From: Bradyrhizobium diazoefficiens
GTDB lineage: Bacteria > Pseudomonadota > Alphaproteobacteria > Rhizobiales > Xanthobacteraceae
NCBI RefSeq assembly: GCF_016612535.1
Contig: NZ_JAENXS010000007.1
Span: 62,001 to 126,000 of the forward strand
DNA: 64,000 nucleotides
Direction of reading: 5' to 3'
Numbering within the stretch: position 1 is the stretch's first letter; each line of letters opens with the position of its first letter. The translations under genes were made by a program, and so were the position numbers. Shown piece after piece: positions 42,951 to 52,078 of the stretch. Below the pieces are notes generated by a model that ran no database searches, was not told the DNA's origin, and worked only from the letters and a program-made list of their open reading frames with translations.

Positions 42951-44327
42951 ATGCGCGAGAACCTCCATCGTTTCTTTCGGGCGGCGCGGGGCGCGGGCGT
43001 CCATGTCTCGCCTGCCGAAAGCATCGATGCGATGCGCGCCGTCGCGCAGGTCGGCGTCACCGACCGCGCGATCCTGCGCGACGCGCTGCTGCTGACGCTC
43101 GCCAAGTCGCAGGACGAGAAGCTCGCGCTCGGCGACTGCTTTGATCTGTTCTTCAGCCAGCCCGAACCGCGGCAGGATCAGCCTGAGGCCAATAACGACG
43201 ACACCTCGGAGGACCAGGATCAGTCTGCCTCATCCGACGCAACCAGTGACGCGGGCGAAGGTCAGCCTCCCGAAGAATTGGGACCCCTCGCGCAGATGCT
43301 GCTGTCACAGGATCGCAATGCGATCTCAGCCGCCATCGCCAGCGCCTCCGGTGCAGCCTCCCTGTCCGACATCCGCTACTCCACGCAGCGCGGCATCTTC
43401 TCCAGCCGCATCCTCGACGCCATGGGCCTTCAGCGCCTGCGCGACGATCTCGACGAACTGACCGCGACCAATCCCGCGTTGGCCGAACGCCTGCGCGCTG
43501 CGCTCGATGCCTTGCGCGAAGCGGTGCGCGACACGGTCTCGCAGGGACTTGCGCTCTATGCCCGTGAAGAGGCCGAAAACCTCCGTAACGAAATCCTGCG
43601 CAATGCCCCCCTTGCCCGTATCGAGCGGCGCCAGGTCGCGGAGATGCGGGCGCTCATCCGCCAGATCGCGCGCCGCCTGCGCGAGCGCTATTCGAAGCCT
43701 CGCAAGCGCCAGCGGCGGGGCCATCTCGACGTTCGCCGCACGCTGCGCCGCAACGCCGCCTGGGGCGGCATCCCGTTTCTCACCGCATGGAAGCGCAAGC
43801 ACCGCGACCGGCCGAAGATCGTGGCACTGTGCGACGTCTCCGGCTCTGTCGCGCAGGTCTCGGATTTCTTCCTGCTCCTGATCCACTCGCTGCATGAGGT
43901 CGTGGACGACGTCCGCTCCTTTGCATTCTCGTCGCACCTGATCGAGGTCAGCGACATCCTGGAAAAGAAGTCGCCGGAAGAAGCGATGGCGGAGATCATG
44001 TCCAAGGTTGGCTTCGGATCGTCAGACTACGGTTCTTCGCTGGTCGATTTCGAGAAGGACTTCATGAGAACGCTGACGCCACAGACCACAGTGATCGTGC
44101 TCGGTGACGCCCGCAGCAACAATCTCGATCCGCGCGCCGACATCCTGCGCCGCGTCTCGGAACGCTCGAAGCGGCTGGTCTGGCTCAATCCCGAGGGACG
44201 CCTCGCCTGGGGCTTTGGCGATTCCGAGATGCCGCGTTACGCGACCTTTTGCACGGTCGTGCGCCAATGCGCCACCGCGCAGCAGCTCGAGCGGGCGGTC
44301 TCCGACATCGTGGCGACATACCAGTAG
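42951..44327 (+). CDS. CoxE-like VWA protein
   Basis: A 458 aa protein with a variable acidic N-terminal third (TSDAGEGQPPEELG), a helical middle, and a VWA domain near residues 275-450. DVSGSV is the MIDAS motif (D-x-S-x-S); later TTVIVLGDARSN and LVWLNPEGRLAWGFGDSEM match CoxE. It binds a metal ion and interacts with the MoxR ATPase encoded 6 bases upstream. Partner substrate enzyme unknown. Confidence 0.85.
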   Translation: MRENLHRFFRAARGAGVHVSPAESIDAMRAVAQVGVTDRAILRDALLLTLAKSQDEKLALGDCFDLFFSQPEPRQDQPEANNDDTSEDQDQSASSDATSDAGEGQPPEELGPLAQMLLSQDRNAISAAIASASGAASLSDIRYSTQRGIFSSRILDAMGLQRLRDDLDELTATNPALAERLRAALDALREAVRDTVSQGLALYAREEAENLRNEILRNAPLARIERRQVAEMRALIRQIARRLRERYSKPRKRQRRGHLDVRRTLRRNAAWGGIPFLTAWKRKHRDRPKIVALCDVSGSVAQVSDFFLLLIHSLHEVVDDVRSFAFSSHLIEVSDILEKKSPEEAMAEIMSKVGFGSSDYGSSLVDFEKDFMRTLTPQTTVIVLGDARSNNLDPRADILRRVSERSKRLVWLNPEGRLAWGFGDSEMPRYATFCTVVRQCATAQQLERAVSDIVATYQ

Positions 44328-44356
44328 ATCGCGGGCGCAATCGCGTCAGGCGGCGT

Positions 44357-44542
44357 TCAGCTCAGCCTTGACGAACTCGTCCTGGCGACATTGCACTCCC
44401 GGAAGTGATAGGCGATTTCGTCGAGCGCACGCTCTTCCCATTCCTGGGCTTGCGCCAGCCAGAACACTCGGCGCTCGGAATCGAGCGCAGCGCGCTCGCG
44501 GCATAGAAATTCCTGATTGCGAATTTCGACCAGCCTGTTCAT
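44357..44542 (-). CDS. 61 aa hypothetical protein
   Basis: Starts MNRLVEIRNQEFLCRER. A helical, Arg/Glu-rich protein (FWLAQAQEWEERALDEIAYHFREC) with two Cys. Such small proteins are frequent in rhizobial genomes. It is convergent with the CoxE-like gene, from which it is 30 bases apart. Confidence 0.5.
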   Translation of the reverse strand: MNRLVEIRNQEFLCRERAALDSERRVFWLAQAQEWEERALDEIAYHFRECNVARTSSSRLS

Positions 44543-44891
44543 GCACTCACACTCCTGTGTGTGGAGCCATTCCCGAGGATCAGCCTAACAGAATCCGATA
44601 CCTTACGTCTCACAATTTCTGTGCATATCGCGACACAGAATGGGACAGCAGCGGTTCCCGTGCACTGCGTCCTTCGCGGCGCAACATCAAATGAAAATCA
44701 TCAATTAGTGATCGGTGATCGGGACGATATTCGCATCCGAGGGATCTTAACTCTTGTGGCGCAACGCGGTGCGGCAATTCGTGAAGAGACGTTCTAAACA
44801 GCTCACCGAATTCCCGACTCATTGTCGTCGCATGGTCTTCATGCAGCGCCGCTAACAGGGGCGCGCGGACAGAACTATCGCTTGAGGCAAT
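44543..44891. other. 349 bp region without a confident gene
   Basis: Holds one minus-strand frame of 70 codons (44610-44822) without a ribosome site or family likeness, and moderately AT-rich DNA around 44,690-44,760. No clear promoter or repeat is seen. Confidence 0.45.
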
Positions 44892-45113
44892 ATGAGCAAC
44901 GACGTCGACTTCGATCTCTCGCCGGACCAGTGGGAAGCGCTGCGTGCGCTTCGCAACCCGGTGTCGAACGGTCGCCTCTCGAAGGCTTATCTCCTCGAAG
45001 GTCTTATCGAGCTCGGCCTTGTCGTTGTGAACGACGGTACGCCTGCGATGACGCCGGCCGGGCGCAAGGTGCTGGTGCGCGGATCCTGCCGGCTTCTCGA
45101 CGTCGCGGCGTGA
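44892..45113 (+). CDS. 73 aa hypothetical protein
   Basis: ATG at 44892. Helical start (DFDLSPDQWEALRALRN), then SKAYLLEGLIELGLVVV, and a winged end (GTPAMTPAGRKVLVRG) resembling a small winged-helix DNA-binding fold (L-x-L-V-x-x-x-G-x-x-x-TP-x-G-R). Not a named family. It stands alone. Confidence 0.55.
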   Translation: MSNDVDFDLSPDQWEALRALRNPVSNGRLSKAYLLEGLIELGLVVVNDGTPAMTPAGRKVLVRGSCRLLDVAA

Positions 45114-45239
45114 TGCTGCCGCGTGATTGCGCGATCGCCTGAAAAATAATCTTTTGCTGTCTCCCGAAATCGGATTTGTTTTCCAACGACGAACTCGCGC
45201 GCAGCGAGGACGGCAGGGAAGCCGACGAGGGAGCTGGTC

Positions 45240-46253
45240 ATGAACGGGCTAGGTGGACTGAACAAATCTCCTAATGGCGTGGTCATCGGGCTCGTGCAGT
45301 TGCAGCTACCGAACGTCGTCACCAGGGCTGATCTCGCGAAGCAGACCGAGCGCATCGTCTGGATGGTCGGCAAGGCCCGCCGCAATCTCTCCACCATGGA
45401 TCTGGTGGTCTTCCCCGAATATTCGCTGCACGGCCTCTCGATGGACACCAATCCCGAGATCATGTGCCGGCTCGACGGGCCGGAGGTCGCGGCGTTCAAG
45501 CAGGCTTGCATCGACAACAAGATCTGGGGCTGCTTCTCCATCATGGAGTTCAATCCGCACGGCAACCCCTATAATTCCGGCCTGATCGTCGACGATCACG
45601 GCGAGATCAAGCTCTATTACCGCAAGCTTCATCCCTGGATTCCAGTCGAGCCGTGGGAGCCGGGCGACATCGGCATTCCCGTGATCGAAGGGCCGAACGG
45701 CGCGAAGATCGCGCTGATCATCTGTCATGACGGCATGTTCCCCGAGATGGCGCGGGAATGCGCCTACAAGGGCGCCGAGATCATGATCCGCACCGCCGGC
45801 TACACCGCGCCGATCCGCGAGTCCTGGCGCTTCACCAATCAGGCCAATTCGTTCCAGAACCTGATGGTCACGGCGAACGTCTGCATGTGCGGCACCGACG
45901 GTTCATTCGATTCCATGGGCGAAGGCATGATCGTCAATTTCGACGGTACGGTGCTGGCGCACGGCACGACCGGCCGCGCCGACGAGATCATCACGGCCGA
46001 AGTCCGGCCGGACCTCGTGCGCGAGGCCCGCATCAACTGGGGCGTCGAGAACAACATCTACCAGCTCTGGCACCGCGGCTATGTCGCGGTGAAGGGCGGT
46101 GCGATGGACTGCCCCTACACGTTCATGCAGGACATGGTCGCCGGCACCTATCGGCTGCCGTGGGAGGACCAGGTCAAGGTCACCGATGGCACCTCCTGCG
46201 GCTTCCCCGCGCCGAACCGGACGTTCGGCAAGACGGCGAAGGCGGCAGAATAG
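45240..46253 (+). CDS. amiF: formamidase
   Basis: A 337 aa nitrilase-superfamily amidase. The N-terminus MNGLGGLNKSP and the whole motif order match bacterial formamidases. The catalytic triad is Glu60 (FPEYS), Lys129 (YYRKL) and Cys162 (ICHDG). It hydrolyses formamide to formate and ammonia, giving nitrogen. Monocistronic, with the sigma-54 regulated dctA gene following. Confidence 0.88.
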   Translation: MNGLGGLNKSPNGVVIGLVQLQLPNVVTRADLAKQTERIVWMVGKARRNLSTMDLVVFPEYSLHGLSMDTNPEIMCRLDGPEVAAFKQACIDNKIWGCFSIMEFNPHGNPYNSGLIVDDHGEIKLYYRKLHPWIPVEPWEPGDIGIPVIEGPNGAKIALIICHDGMFPEMARECAYKGAEIMIRTAGYTAPIRESWRFTNQANSFQNLMVTANVCMCGTDGSFDSMGEGMIVNFDGTVLAHGTTGRADEIITAEVRPDLVREARINWGVENNIYQLWHRGYVAVKGGAMDCPYTFMQDMVAGTYRLPWEDQVKVTDGTSCGFPAPNRTFGKTAKAAE

Positions 46254-46282
46254 ACCGTTTCCAGCGAAAAAACGCGACATTC

Positions 46283-46298
46283 TGGCACGGTAGTTGCT
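46283..46298 (+). promoter_or_regulatory. sigma-54 promoter of dctA
   Basis: TGGCACG-GTAG-TTGCT fits the -24/-12 consensus exactly, 42 bases before the dctA start. In rhizobia dctA is known to need RpoN and the DctB/DctD system; dctBD genes are not in this window. Confidence 0.85.
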
Positions 46299-46339
46299 CC
46301 TTTTGACAATCTGGACGTCGTCAAAACGGGGGAGTTTCT

Positions 46340-47659
46340 ATGTCAACCATTGCCGCGGCCCCGGCCGCCGAGCGTAAGCCGCTCTACACCTCGCTGTTCG
46401 TTCAGGTCCTCGCGGCCCTGATCCTCGGCATCATCCTCGGCGTGGTAATCCCGGATTTTGCCATCAGCCTCAAGATCCTCAGCGACGCCTTCCTGAAGCT
46501 GATCTCGATGATCGTGGCGCCGATCGTGTTCTGCGTCGTCGTCCACGGCATTGCCGGCGCGGGCGACCTCAAGAAGGTCGGCCGGGTCGGCGTCAAGGCG
46601 CTGCTCTATTTCGAGGTCATGACCACCGTCGCGCTTGTCGTCGGCCTGATCCTCGCCTACCTCGCAGGTCCCGGCCATGGCATGAACATTGATACCTCGA
46701 CGCTCGACGCCAAGGCGCTCAACACCTATGCCGACAACGCGCATAAGCTCCAAGGCGCCGGCATCGGCTCCTTCCTGCTCAACGTCATCCCGACCACCTC
46801 GTTCGACGCGCTGTCCCGCAACGACGTGCTCCAGGTGCTGTTCTTCGCCATTCTGTTTGGCGTCGGCCTGGCACTGGTCGGCGGCGAGAAGGGCAAACTC
46901 GTCACCTCGATCATCGACGCGGCCTCGGCCGTGCTGTTCCGCGTCATGGGACTTATCGTTCGGGTTGCTCCGCTTGGCGTGCTCGGCGCCGTCGCCTACA
47001 CGGTCGGCAAATATGGCGTCGGCTCGCTGAAGCAGCTGGTCTCTCTGGTGATGCTGTTCTACGTCTCCGTCGGCATCTTCGTGCTCGGCGTACTCGGCAG
47101 CGTGATGGCGCTCGCCGGAATCAACATCCTCAAATTCCTCTCTTACCTGCGCGAAGAGCTGATGATCGTGCTGGCGACCGCGTCCTCGGACGCGGTGCTG
47201 CCGCAGATCATGAAGAAACTCGAGCGGATGGGGGTGAAGGATTCCGTCGTCGGACTTGTGATCCCGACCGGCTATTCCTTCAACCTCGACGCGTTCTCAA
47301 TTTACCTCACGCTTGCCGTCGTCTTCATCGCGCAGGCGACCAACACACCACTCTCGTTCGGCGATCTCCTGCTCGTGCTCGGCGTCTCCCTGATCACGTC
47401 GAAAGGCGCGCACGGCGTGCCTGGCTCGGCGATCGTGATCCTGGCTGCGACGCTCAACGCCGTGCCAAGCATTCCTGCGATCGGCCTCGTGCTGGTGCTC
47501 TCGATAGACTGGTTTGTCGGCATGGCCCGTGCCGTCGGCAACCTCATCGGCAATTGCGTCGCAACGGTGGTGGTCGCCGCTTGGGAGGGCGATCTCGATC
47601 GCGCCAAGGCAGCTCAGGTGCTCGATGGCGGCGAGTTGGTGGACGTGACGGCGGGCTGA
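46340..47659 (+). CDS. dctA: C4-dicarboxylate transporter DctA
   Basis: A 439 aa member of the dicarboxylate/amino acid:cation symporter family. The conserved regions are present: QLAKEELMIVLATASSDAVLPQ-like serine motif (ATASSDAVLPQIMKKLE), GLVIPTGYSFNLDAFSIYLT and SKGAHGVPGSAIVILAATL. It imports succinate, malate and fumarate, which in symbiotic rhizobia feed nitrogen fixation. The sigma-54 promoter upstream fits this role. Confidence 0.93.
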   Translation: MSTIAAAPAAERKPLYTSLFVQVLAALILGIILGVVIPDFAISLKILSDAFLKLISMIVAPIVFCVVVHGIAGAGDLKKVGRVGVKALLYFEVMTTVALVVGLILAYLAGPGHGMNIDTSTLDAKALNTYADNAHKLQGAGIGSFLLNVIPTTSFDALSRNDVLQVLFFAILFGVGLALVGGEKGKLVTSIIDAASAVLFRVMGLIVRVAPLGVLGAVAYTVGKYGVGSLKQLVSLVMLFYVSVGIFVLGVLGSVMALAGINILKFLSYLREELMIVLATASSDAVLPQIMKKLERMGVKDSVVGLVIPTGYSFNLDAFSIYLTLAVVFIAQATNTPLSFGDLLLVLGVSLITSKGAHGVPGSAIVILAATLNAVPSIPAIGLVLVLSIDWFVGMARAVGNLIGNCVATVVVAAWEGDLDRAKAAQVLDGGELVDVTAG

Positions 47660-47674
47660 TACGCCATCATTGCC

Positions 47675-48106
47675 CTAGCGCAGGTGCCCGTGCTCAAAAT
47701 GCCTGCGCTCCACGGCCGTTAGCGGAGGCCTAGCCGCATTTGCCGGCGTCACCGCAGCGACCACGGCGACGCTGGGCTGCTGCGGCGCCAGCACCAGCAC
47801 GTCGAGGCCGTCAGCGGTGACCTGCATCGCATAATCATGGCCGCTCAGGAGCCGAGCCACCACGCGCCGCAATGGCCCGTCGAAGATTCCCGTCGTCTGC
47901 GTCTGGAGCGCATCGACGGTGCGGTAATGCAGGTTGAATCGCTTTTGCAGAGCCGCCAACACATCGTGGAGCGAGGCGTCGTGGACTTCGAGATGCACGG
48001 CCTCCGGCCCACCATCGACCTTCACCTCGGCCGACGCAGCTCGACCAAACGCCAGGAGGATAACCGATGTGGTCACGAGAAACCGTGATGATCGGAGCAT
48101 CGTCAT
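47675..48106 (-). CDS. exported STN-domain protein
   Basis: A 143 aa protein with a signal peptide (VTTSVILLAFGRAASAE) followed by the secretin/TonB short N-terminal fold (VHLEVHDASLHDVLAALQKRFNLHYRTVDAL and IFDGPLRRVVARLLSGHDYAM). A Pro/Ala-rich C-terminus follows. It overlaps the end of the sulfotransferase gene by 4 bases. The STN domain alone suggests a periplasmic protein-interaction module, not a full secretin. Confidence 0.7.
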   Translation of the reverse strand: MTMLRSSRFLVTTSVILLAFGRAASAEVKVDGGPEAVHLEVHDASLHDVLAALQKRFNLHYRTVDALQTQTTGIFDGPLRRVVARLLSGHDYAMQVTADGLDVLVLAPQQPSVAVVAAVTPANAARPPLTAVERRHFEHGHLR

Positions 48107-49662
48107 ACCAGCTCTGCCTCCTGAATCTCGCGTGCCAAGCGCGCGCGAAGCGGCGCTAACCGCTCGGCTTGATGACGCCACTTGCCGACCGAGGACGCGT
48201 AGATCGGGCGGCGCACCTGAACGGCGCTGGCAGTCGCCGATGGCGCCGGGCTTTCGTGAAAGCGCATCACTCCATCTTCCCAGGGAAGGCCGAGAAAGCC
48301 GATGATATCTCGGCTCGCCGCCGCCTGATCCCGCACAATGTCCTCGTAGTTGATTTCCATGAGTACATCCGGCGGCAGCACGCTGCGCCAGTGCCGCGAC
48401 AGACGGCGATACGCCAGATAATAATCCGCAAGTTCGGTCTGGTGATAGGAGAACGAGAATTTGCCGCGGAAGTGCGCCTTGTAGATCGCCCAGCACGAAT
48501 CCATCGGATGCCTCTGCACGAGGATGATCTTTGCGGACGGTAGCGCCGCGTGAATAAGACCGCAATAGAGGTAGTTCTCCAGCGTCTTGTCGATGAAACG
48601 CACATCGACCGGCACGCGCAGCGCCGCGGCCGAATCCAGATAGCGTCTGCCGATGCCCTCGGGGTCGCGTCCGCCTGGACGCTCCGCCATGGCGCGGCGC
48701 ATCTCGGCTGCGAAAGCGCCGGTCTCGCCTACGGAATCCATCGCGGAGTGGCTCGCGATGATTCGCTCCACCAGCGTGGTGCCGGTGCGCGGCAGGCCGG
48801 TGACGAAAACAGGCGCAGCGTCGGCGTAGCCGCGCGGCGCCGCTTCGATCCAGCGTCGCGTGTGCGTCTGGATGATGGCATCGATCTCGCCAATTTCGGC
48901 GGCGGGACTGCGAGCAAGCGATCGGCGCTGCAAGTTGCAGCCAGCCTCGACATGATCGAATGCGCGTCCCCAGAGTTCGATGTCCTCGCATTCCTTGCCG
49001 AGCGCGAAGCGCAGCATGATTTCGCTCGGGCCAGACAAATCTCCCTGACCGATCAGCGCTTCCATCTCGTCGATATGATTGCGATCGGGGCTCTGGATAC
49101 GCAGATCCGACCGCAAATAGTGCGCAAGGCCGTAATGGCGGTCGCTGGCGATGGCCGCATCGCAATGGGCTTCGGCATCACCGAGCGCGCCGATCATCCG
49201 CTCGGTAGCGGCCAGGTTGAAGAGATATTGCGGCACGTCCGGTCGTCCGAGAACAGCGCGACGAAAGAGTTCTCTCGCCCGTTGCTGTAGTCCGAGCAGA
49301 CCGAACATCGCACCGACCGCATCGAGCGCATCCGGCGCATCGTCGAGATGCTGTGCCGCGACGTCGGTCGCCGCACAGGCCTGGCGTGTCTCACCCATCA
49401 TGAACAGGCACTTCGCGCGCAACACCAGCGCTATCGGATTCGTCGGCGCGAGCGCGACGGCGCGGTCGGCGCTGACGGCCGCTGCGTCCGGCCGACCCCG
49501 CAGCAGCGCGGTTTCTGTCAGCAACGCCCAAGCGCGCCAGTCGGAAGGATTCTGTCCAAGAACAGTTGCGCAAATCTGCTCGGCAGCACCCAAATTGCCT
49601 CCGGCAAACGCATCACGCGCCGCATCGATCGAAGCGGCACTCCCCGAGCGCGCTACATTCAC
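48103..49662 (-). CDS. TPR-sulfotransferase
   Basis: A 519 aa protein, GTG start. N-terminal half: TPR-like helical repeats (for example AWALLTETALLRGRPDAAAVSADRAVAL). C-terminal half: sulfotransferase with the PAPS 5'-phosphate loop GLPRTGTTLVERI (about 294-306) and 3'-phosphate region RHPMDSCWAIYKAHF. It would sulfate a protein or a glycan. A Pro/Ala linker is absent. Coupled to the STN protein gene. Confidence 0.82.
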   Translation of the reverse strand: MNVARSGSAASIDAARDAFAGGNLGAAEQICATVLGQNPSDWRAWALLTETALLRGRPDAAAVSADRAVALAPTNPIALVLRAKCLFMMGETRQACAATDVAAQHLDDAPDALDAVGAMFGLLGLQQRARELFRRAVLGRPDVPQYLFNLAATERMIGALGDAEAHCDAAIASDRHYGLAHYLRSDLRIQSPDRNHIDEMEALIGQGDLSGPSEIMLRFALGKECEDIELWGRAFDHVEAGCNLQRRSLARSPAAEIGEIDAIIQTHTRRWIEAAPRGYADAAPVFVTGLPRTGTTLVERIIASHSAMDSVGETGAFAAEMRRAMAERPGGRDPEGIGRRYLDSAAALRVPVDVRFIDKTLENYLYCGLIHAALPSAKIILVQRHPMDSCWAIYKAHFRGKFSFSYHQTELADYYLAYRRLSRHWRSVLPPDVLMEINYEDIVRDQAAASRDIIGFLGLPWEDGVMRFHESPAPSATASAVQVRRPIYASSVGKWRHQAERLAPLRARLAREIQEAELV

Positions 49663-49748
49663 GCAAATTGCTCTCTGCTACGAGTGATGAAATCGACCCG
49701 GTGGCCGGTCAGCCTCCGGGTCGATCGGTCGGAGATCACCAGTTGCGG

Positions 49749-51818
49749 TCAGTCATCGTCGCGGTCGTCGTCGCGACGATCGGCGAAGTTGAAATTGCCG
49801 AAGAGATCGCCGATCGCCGGCCGGTTGACGGGAACGTAGGGATTGTCGTCCGAGGCTACAGGGTTGGGCAACGTGTCGCGCGTCTTGGGCCCAAGCGGCT
49901 TCAGATGCCAATTGCGCTCGATGAACTTGGTGATCGAGACGTGATCGCCATATTCATGCGACATGTGTCCGCCGCGCGAGTATTTCGACACCACCAGCAG
50001 CGGAATCCGCGTGCCGTCGCCGAAGAAGTCGACCGGCTGGATATAGCCTGAATCGTAGTAGCCGCCGCCCTCGTCCATGGTGATGACGATGGCCGTCGAC
50101 TTCCACAGCTCCTTGTTGGACTTCACCTGATCGACGATCTTCTTGGTGAAAGCCTCGAACAGGTCGACGCGGGATGACGACGGATGACCATCGTTGAAGG
50201 TGCTCGGCTTGACGAAGGACACGGAAGGAAGATCGCCCTTGGCGATCGCGTCGTAGAGATCGAGCGTATCCTTCATATGGGCATTGCGCTGCGCTGTATT
50301 GGTCATGACCGAGGCGGAGAACAGGAACGGGTTGCAGATGTTGCAGTAGAGATAGGCGACGGGGTCCAGCGCGCCGAAATTGGTGCCTTCACCGGGCGCG
50401 GTCTTGAAGTCATTCCAGCGCTCGCCAAAATAAGCCCAGGAGACATCGGCCTGGGTCAGCGCATCTCCGATATGCCGCTGCTTGATGACAGGTGGCAGCG
50501 TGAACGGTCCGTTGTTGATCGGATCGGTGGCACCGCTGCCGATATAGGCCGGAACGTAGTTGTTCAGGAGATAGTAGGCGTTCGGCGCACAACGCGGCGG
50601 CACATGGATGGCGTTGAGATAGGTGACGACCGGACCAACGCCTGGCTGGCCCGGATCAGCGCAGTTCGAATAGCTGCCGCCGCCATAGCCGTCGTTGAGA
50701 TACCAGTTGTTCGTGCCAGGCGCGGGGTTCGGATTCTCGACCTCGTTGACATATTGCGGCGGGTTGGAACCGGGGACGAGCACGTGGTCAGGCTTCGCGG
50801 GATCACCCTTGTCGTCGGCATAATAGAGCGCGTCGGCGTAGCCGATCATCATGTGATTGGCGAAAGTGCCGCCCATCACGCTCTGGTGGAAATTGTCGTT
50901 GAGCGTGTACTTGCGCGCAAGCTCGGTCAGATAGGGCGCGTCGCCCTTGGCGACATTGTAGAAGCCGAGCGCGATCGCACCTTCCTTGAGGGCGTGCGGC
51001 GTCGGGTCGCCGTTGCTCCCCGAGGAAACGCTCGATTCCACAAAGGTGAAGAGATCGGACTGGCAGCCGCTCGGATTGTGATGCGTGGCCTTGGCGACGT
51101 CGCAGTCAAGCTGTTGCCACATCTGGTAGAACCGGTGTACCGGGCTGCCGCCATAGGTCTTGTAGAGGCTGGTTGGGGTTTCGCCGGCCTGCGCCAGGGT
51201 CACCAGCGGGTAGGCTCCGTTCGGCAGATTGTCGAAATCCAGGATACGCGAGTCCGGCGAATTGCCGGGCAGCCCCGTCGCACCAGTCGTCAGCAGCGGC
51301 AGATCCTGCTGGCTGAGGCCGTAATCCGCTTGTGCGGCGACTTGCAGCGTGGCGAGGCACCCGGGCCCATTGAGCGCGGCCTGATCGACCGACGTGTAGC
51401 AGGATTGCGGCGCGTAGGAGGTTCCCGGCGCCTGCACCTTGTTGGTCGTGTTGTTGTAGGGGGCCTTCTGGCTCGGGTTGATGGAGTAGGTGTTGTTGAC
51501 CACGGCGGAGAATTGCGCCGACTTGGCGTAATTCGGTCCGGGCAAGCCATCCTTGGTGACGATGCCCCTGGAGAGCAGGTTGTCGACGCGCTCGCCCGGA
51601 CGCGCCGGCTCATAGGTGGCGAAGACGTGATCGAAAGTACGGTTTTCGCCGAGGATAACAATCACATGCTTGATCGGCGACTCGGTGCGATCACCGTTCC
51701 TGTTACTTCCCCCGAGCGAATTGGCGTCCGCCGCATAAACGTCACATCCCATCAGCGACAGAATCGCTGCGGTCACCACGGTACGATCGCGCAGACGTCG
51801 TGTCATTGTCGCAAGCAT
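49749..51818 (-). CDS. exported phosphoesterase (phospholipase C/acid phosphatase family)
   Basis: A 689 aa protein with an N-terminal signal peptide (VVTAAILSLMGCDVYAAD). The phosphoesterase family pattern appears in IKHVIVILGENRTFDHVFATY (metal/nucleophile region) and later in MDEGGGYYD and GDHVSITKFIERNW. Such enzymes release phosphate from phospholipids or other esters. The C-terminal end is Asp/Arg-rich (DRRDDDRDDD), possibly a surface tail. Substrate class uncertain. Confidence 0.82.
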   Translation of the reverse strand: MLATMTRRLRDRTVVTAAILSLMGCDVYAADANSLGGSNRNGDRTESPIKHVIVILGENRTFDHVFATYEPARPGERVDNLLSRGIVTKDGLPGPNYAKSAQFSAVVNNTYSINPSQKAPYNNTTNKVQAPGTSYAPQSCYTSVDQAALNGPGCLATLQVAAQADYGLSQQDLPLLTTGATGLPGNSPDSRILDFDNLPNGAYPLVTLAQAGETPTSLYKTYGGSPVHRFYQMWQQLDCDVAKATHHNPSGCQSDLFTFVESSVSSGSNGDPTPHALKEGAIALGFYNVAKGDAPYLTELARKYTLNDNFHQSVMGGTFANHMMIGYADALYYADDKGDPAKPDHVLVPGSNPPQYVNEVENPNPAPGTNNWYLNDGYGGGSYSNCADPGQPGVGPVVTYLNAIHVPPRCAPNAYYLLNNYVPAYIGSGATDPINNGPFTLPPVIKQRHIGDALTQADVSWAYFGERWNDFKTAPGEGTNFGALDPVAYLYCNICNPFLFSASVMTNTAQRNAHMKDTLDLYDAIAKGDLPSVSFVKPSTFNDGHPSSSRVDLFEAFTKKIVDQVKSNKELWKSTAIVITMDEGGGYYDSGYIQPVDFFGDGTRIPLLVVSKYSRGGHMSHEYGDHVSITKFIERNWHLKPLGPKTRDTLPNPVASDDNPYVPVNRPAIGDLFGNFNFADRRDDDRDDD

Positions 51819-52078
51819 TGCGCACCCCTCTGTTCGTTTCTGAAGGCTGAAAAAATGTTTCAGTGTACTTCAAGCTAGGGGCCATACTTGTCAGACGTGC
51901 TGCGCGAGAATGTCACTTGCATTACGCGATTGTGACAGCGTGCAGAGACATGTTGTCGCAACTCGCGGCGCTTATGGATTGCTGTCAATGGCTTGTTGGC
52001 GATTTTGCCCGAAGGTTCCATCGTAAGACGCGGCCGGAGCGCGCGCAGGGAGACCCGCGCGCTTGCGCTGAGCCGCCT

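Noticed and set aside
44610..44822. 70-codon minus-strand frame
   Set aside because: Lacks a ribosome site and recognisable motifs; retained only as a note under the gene-free region.
47675..49165. A 496-codon minus-strand frame
   Set aside because: The N-terminal 350 residues are a shadow of the sulfotransferase gene. The real gene starts at 48106 with a signal peptide.
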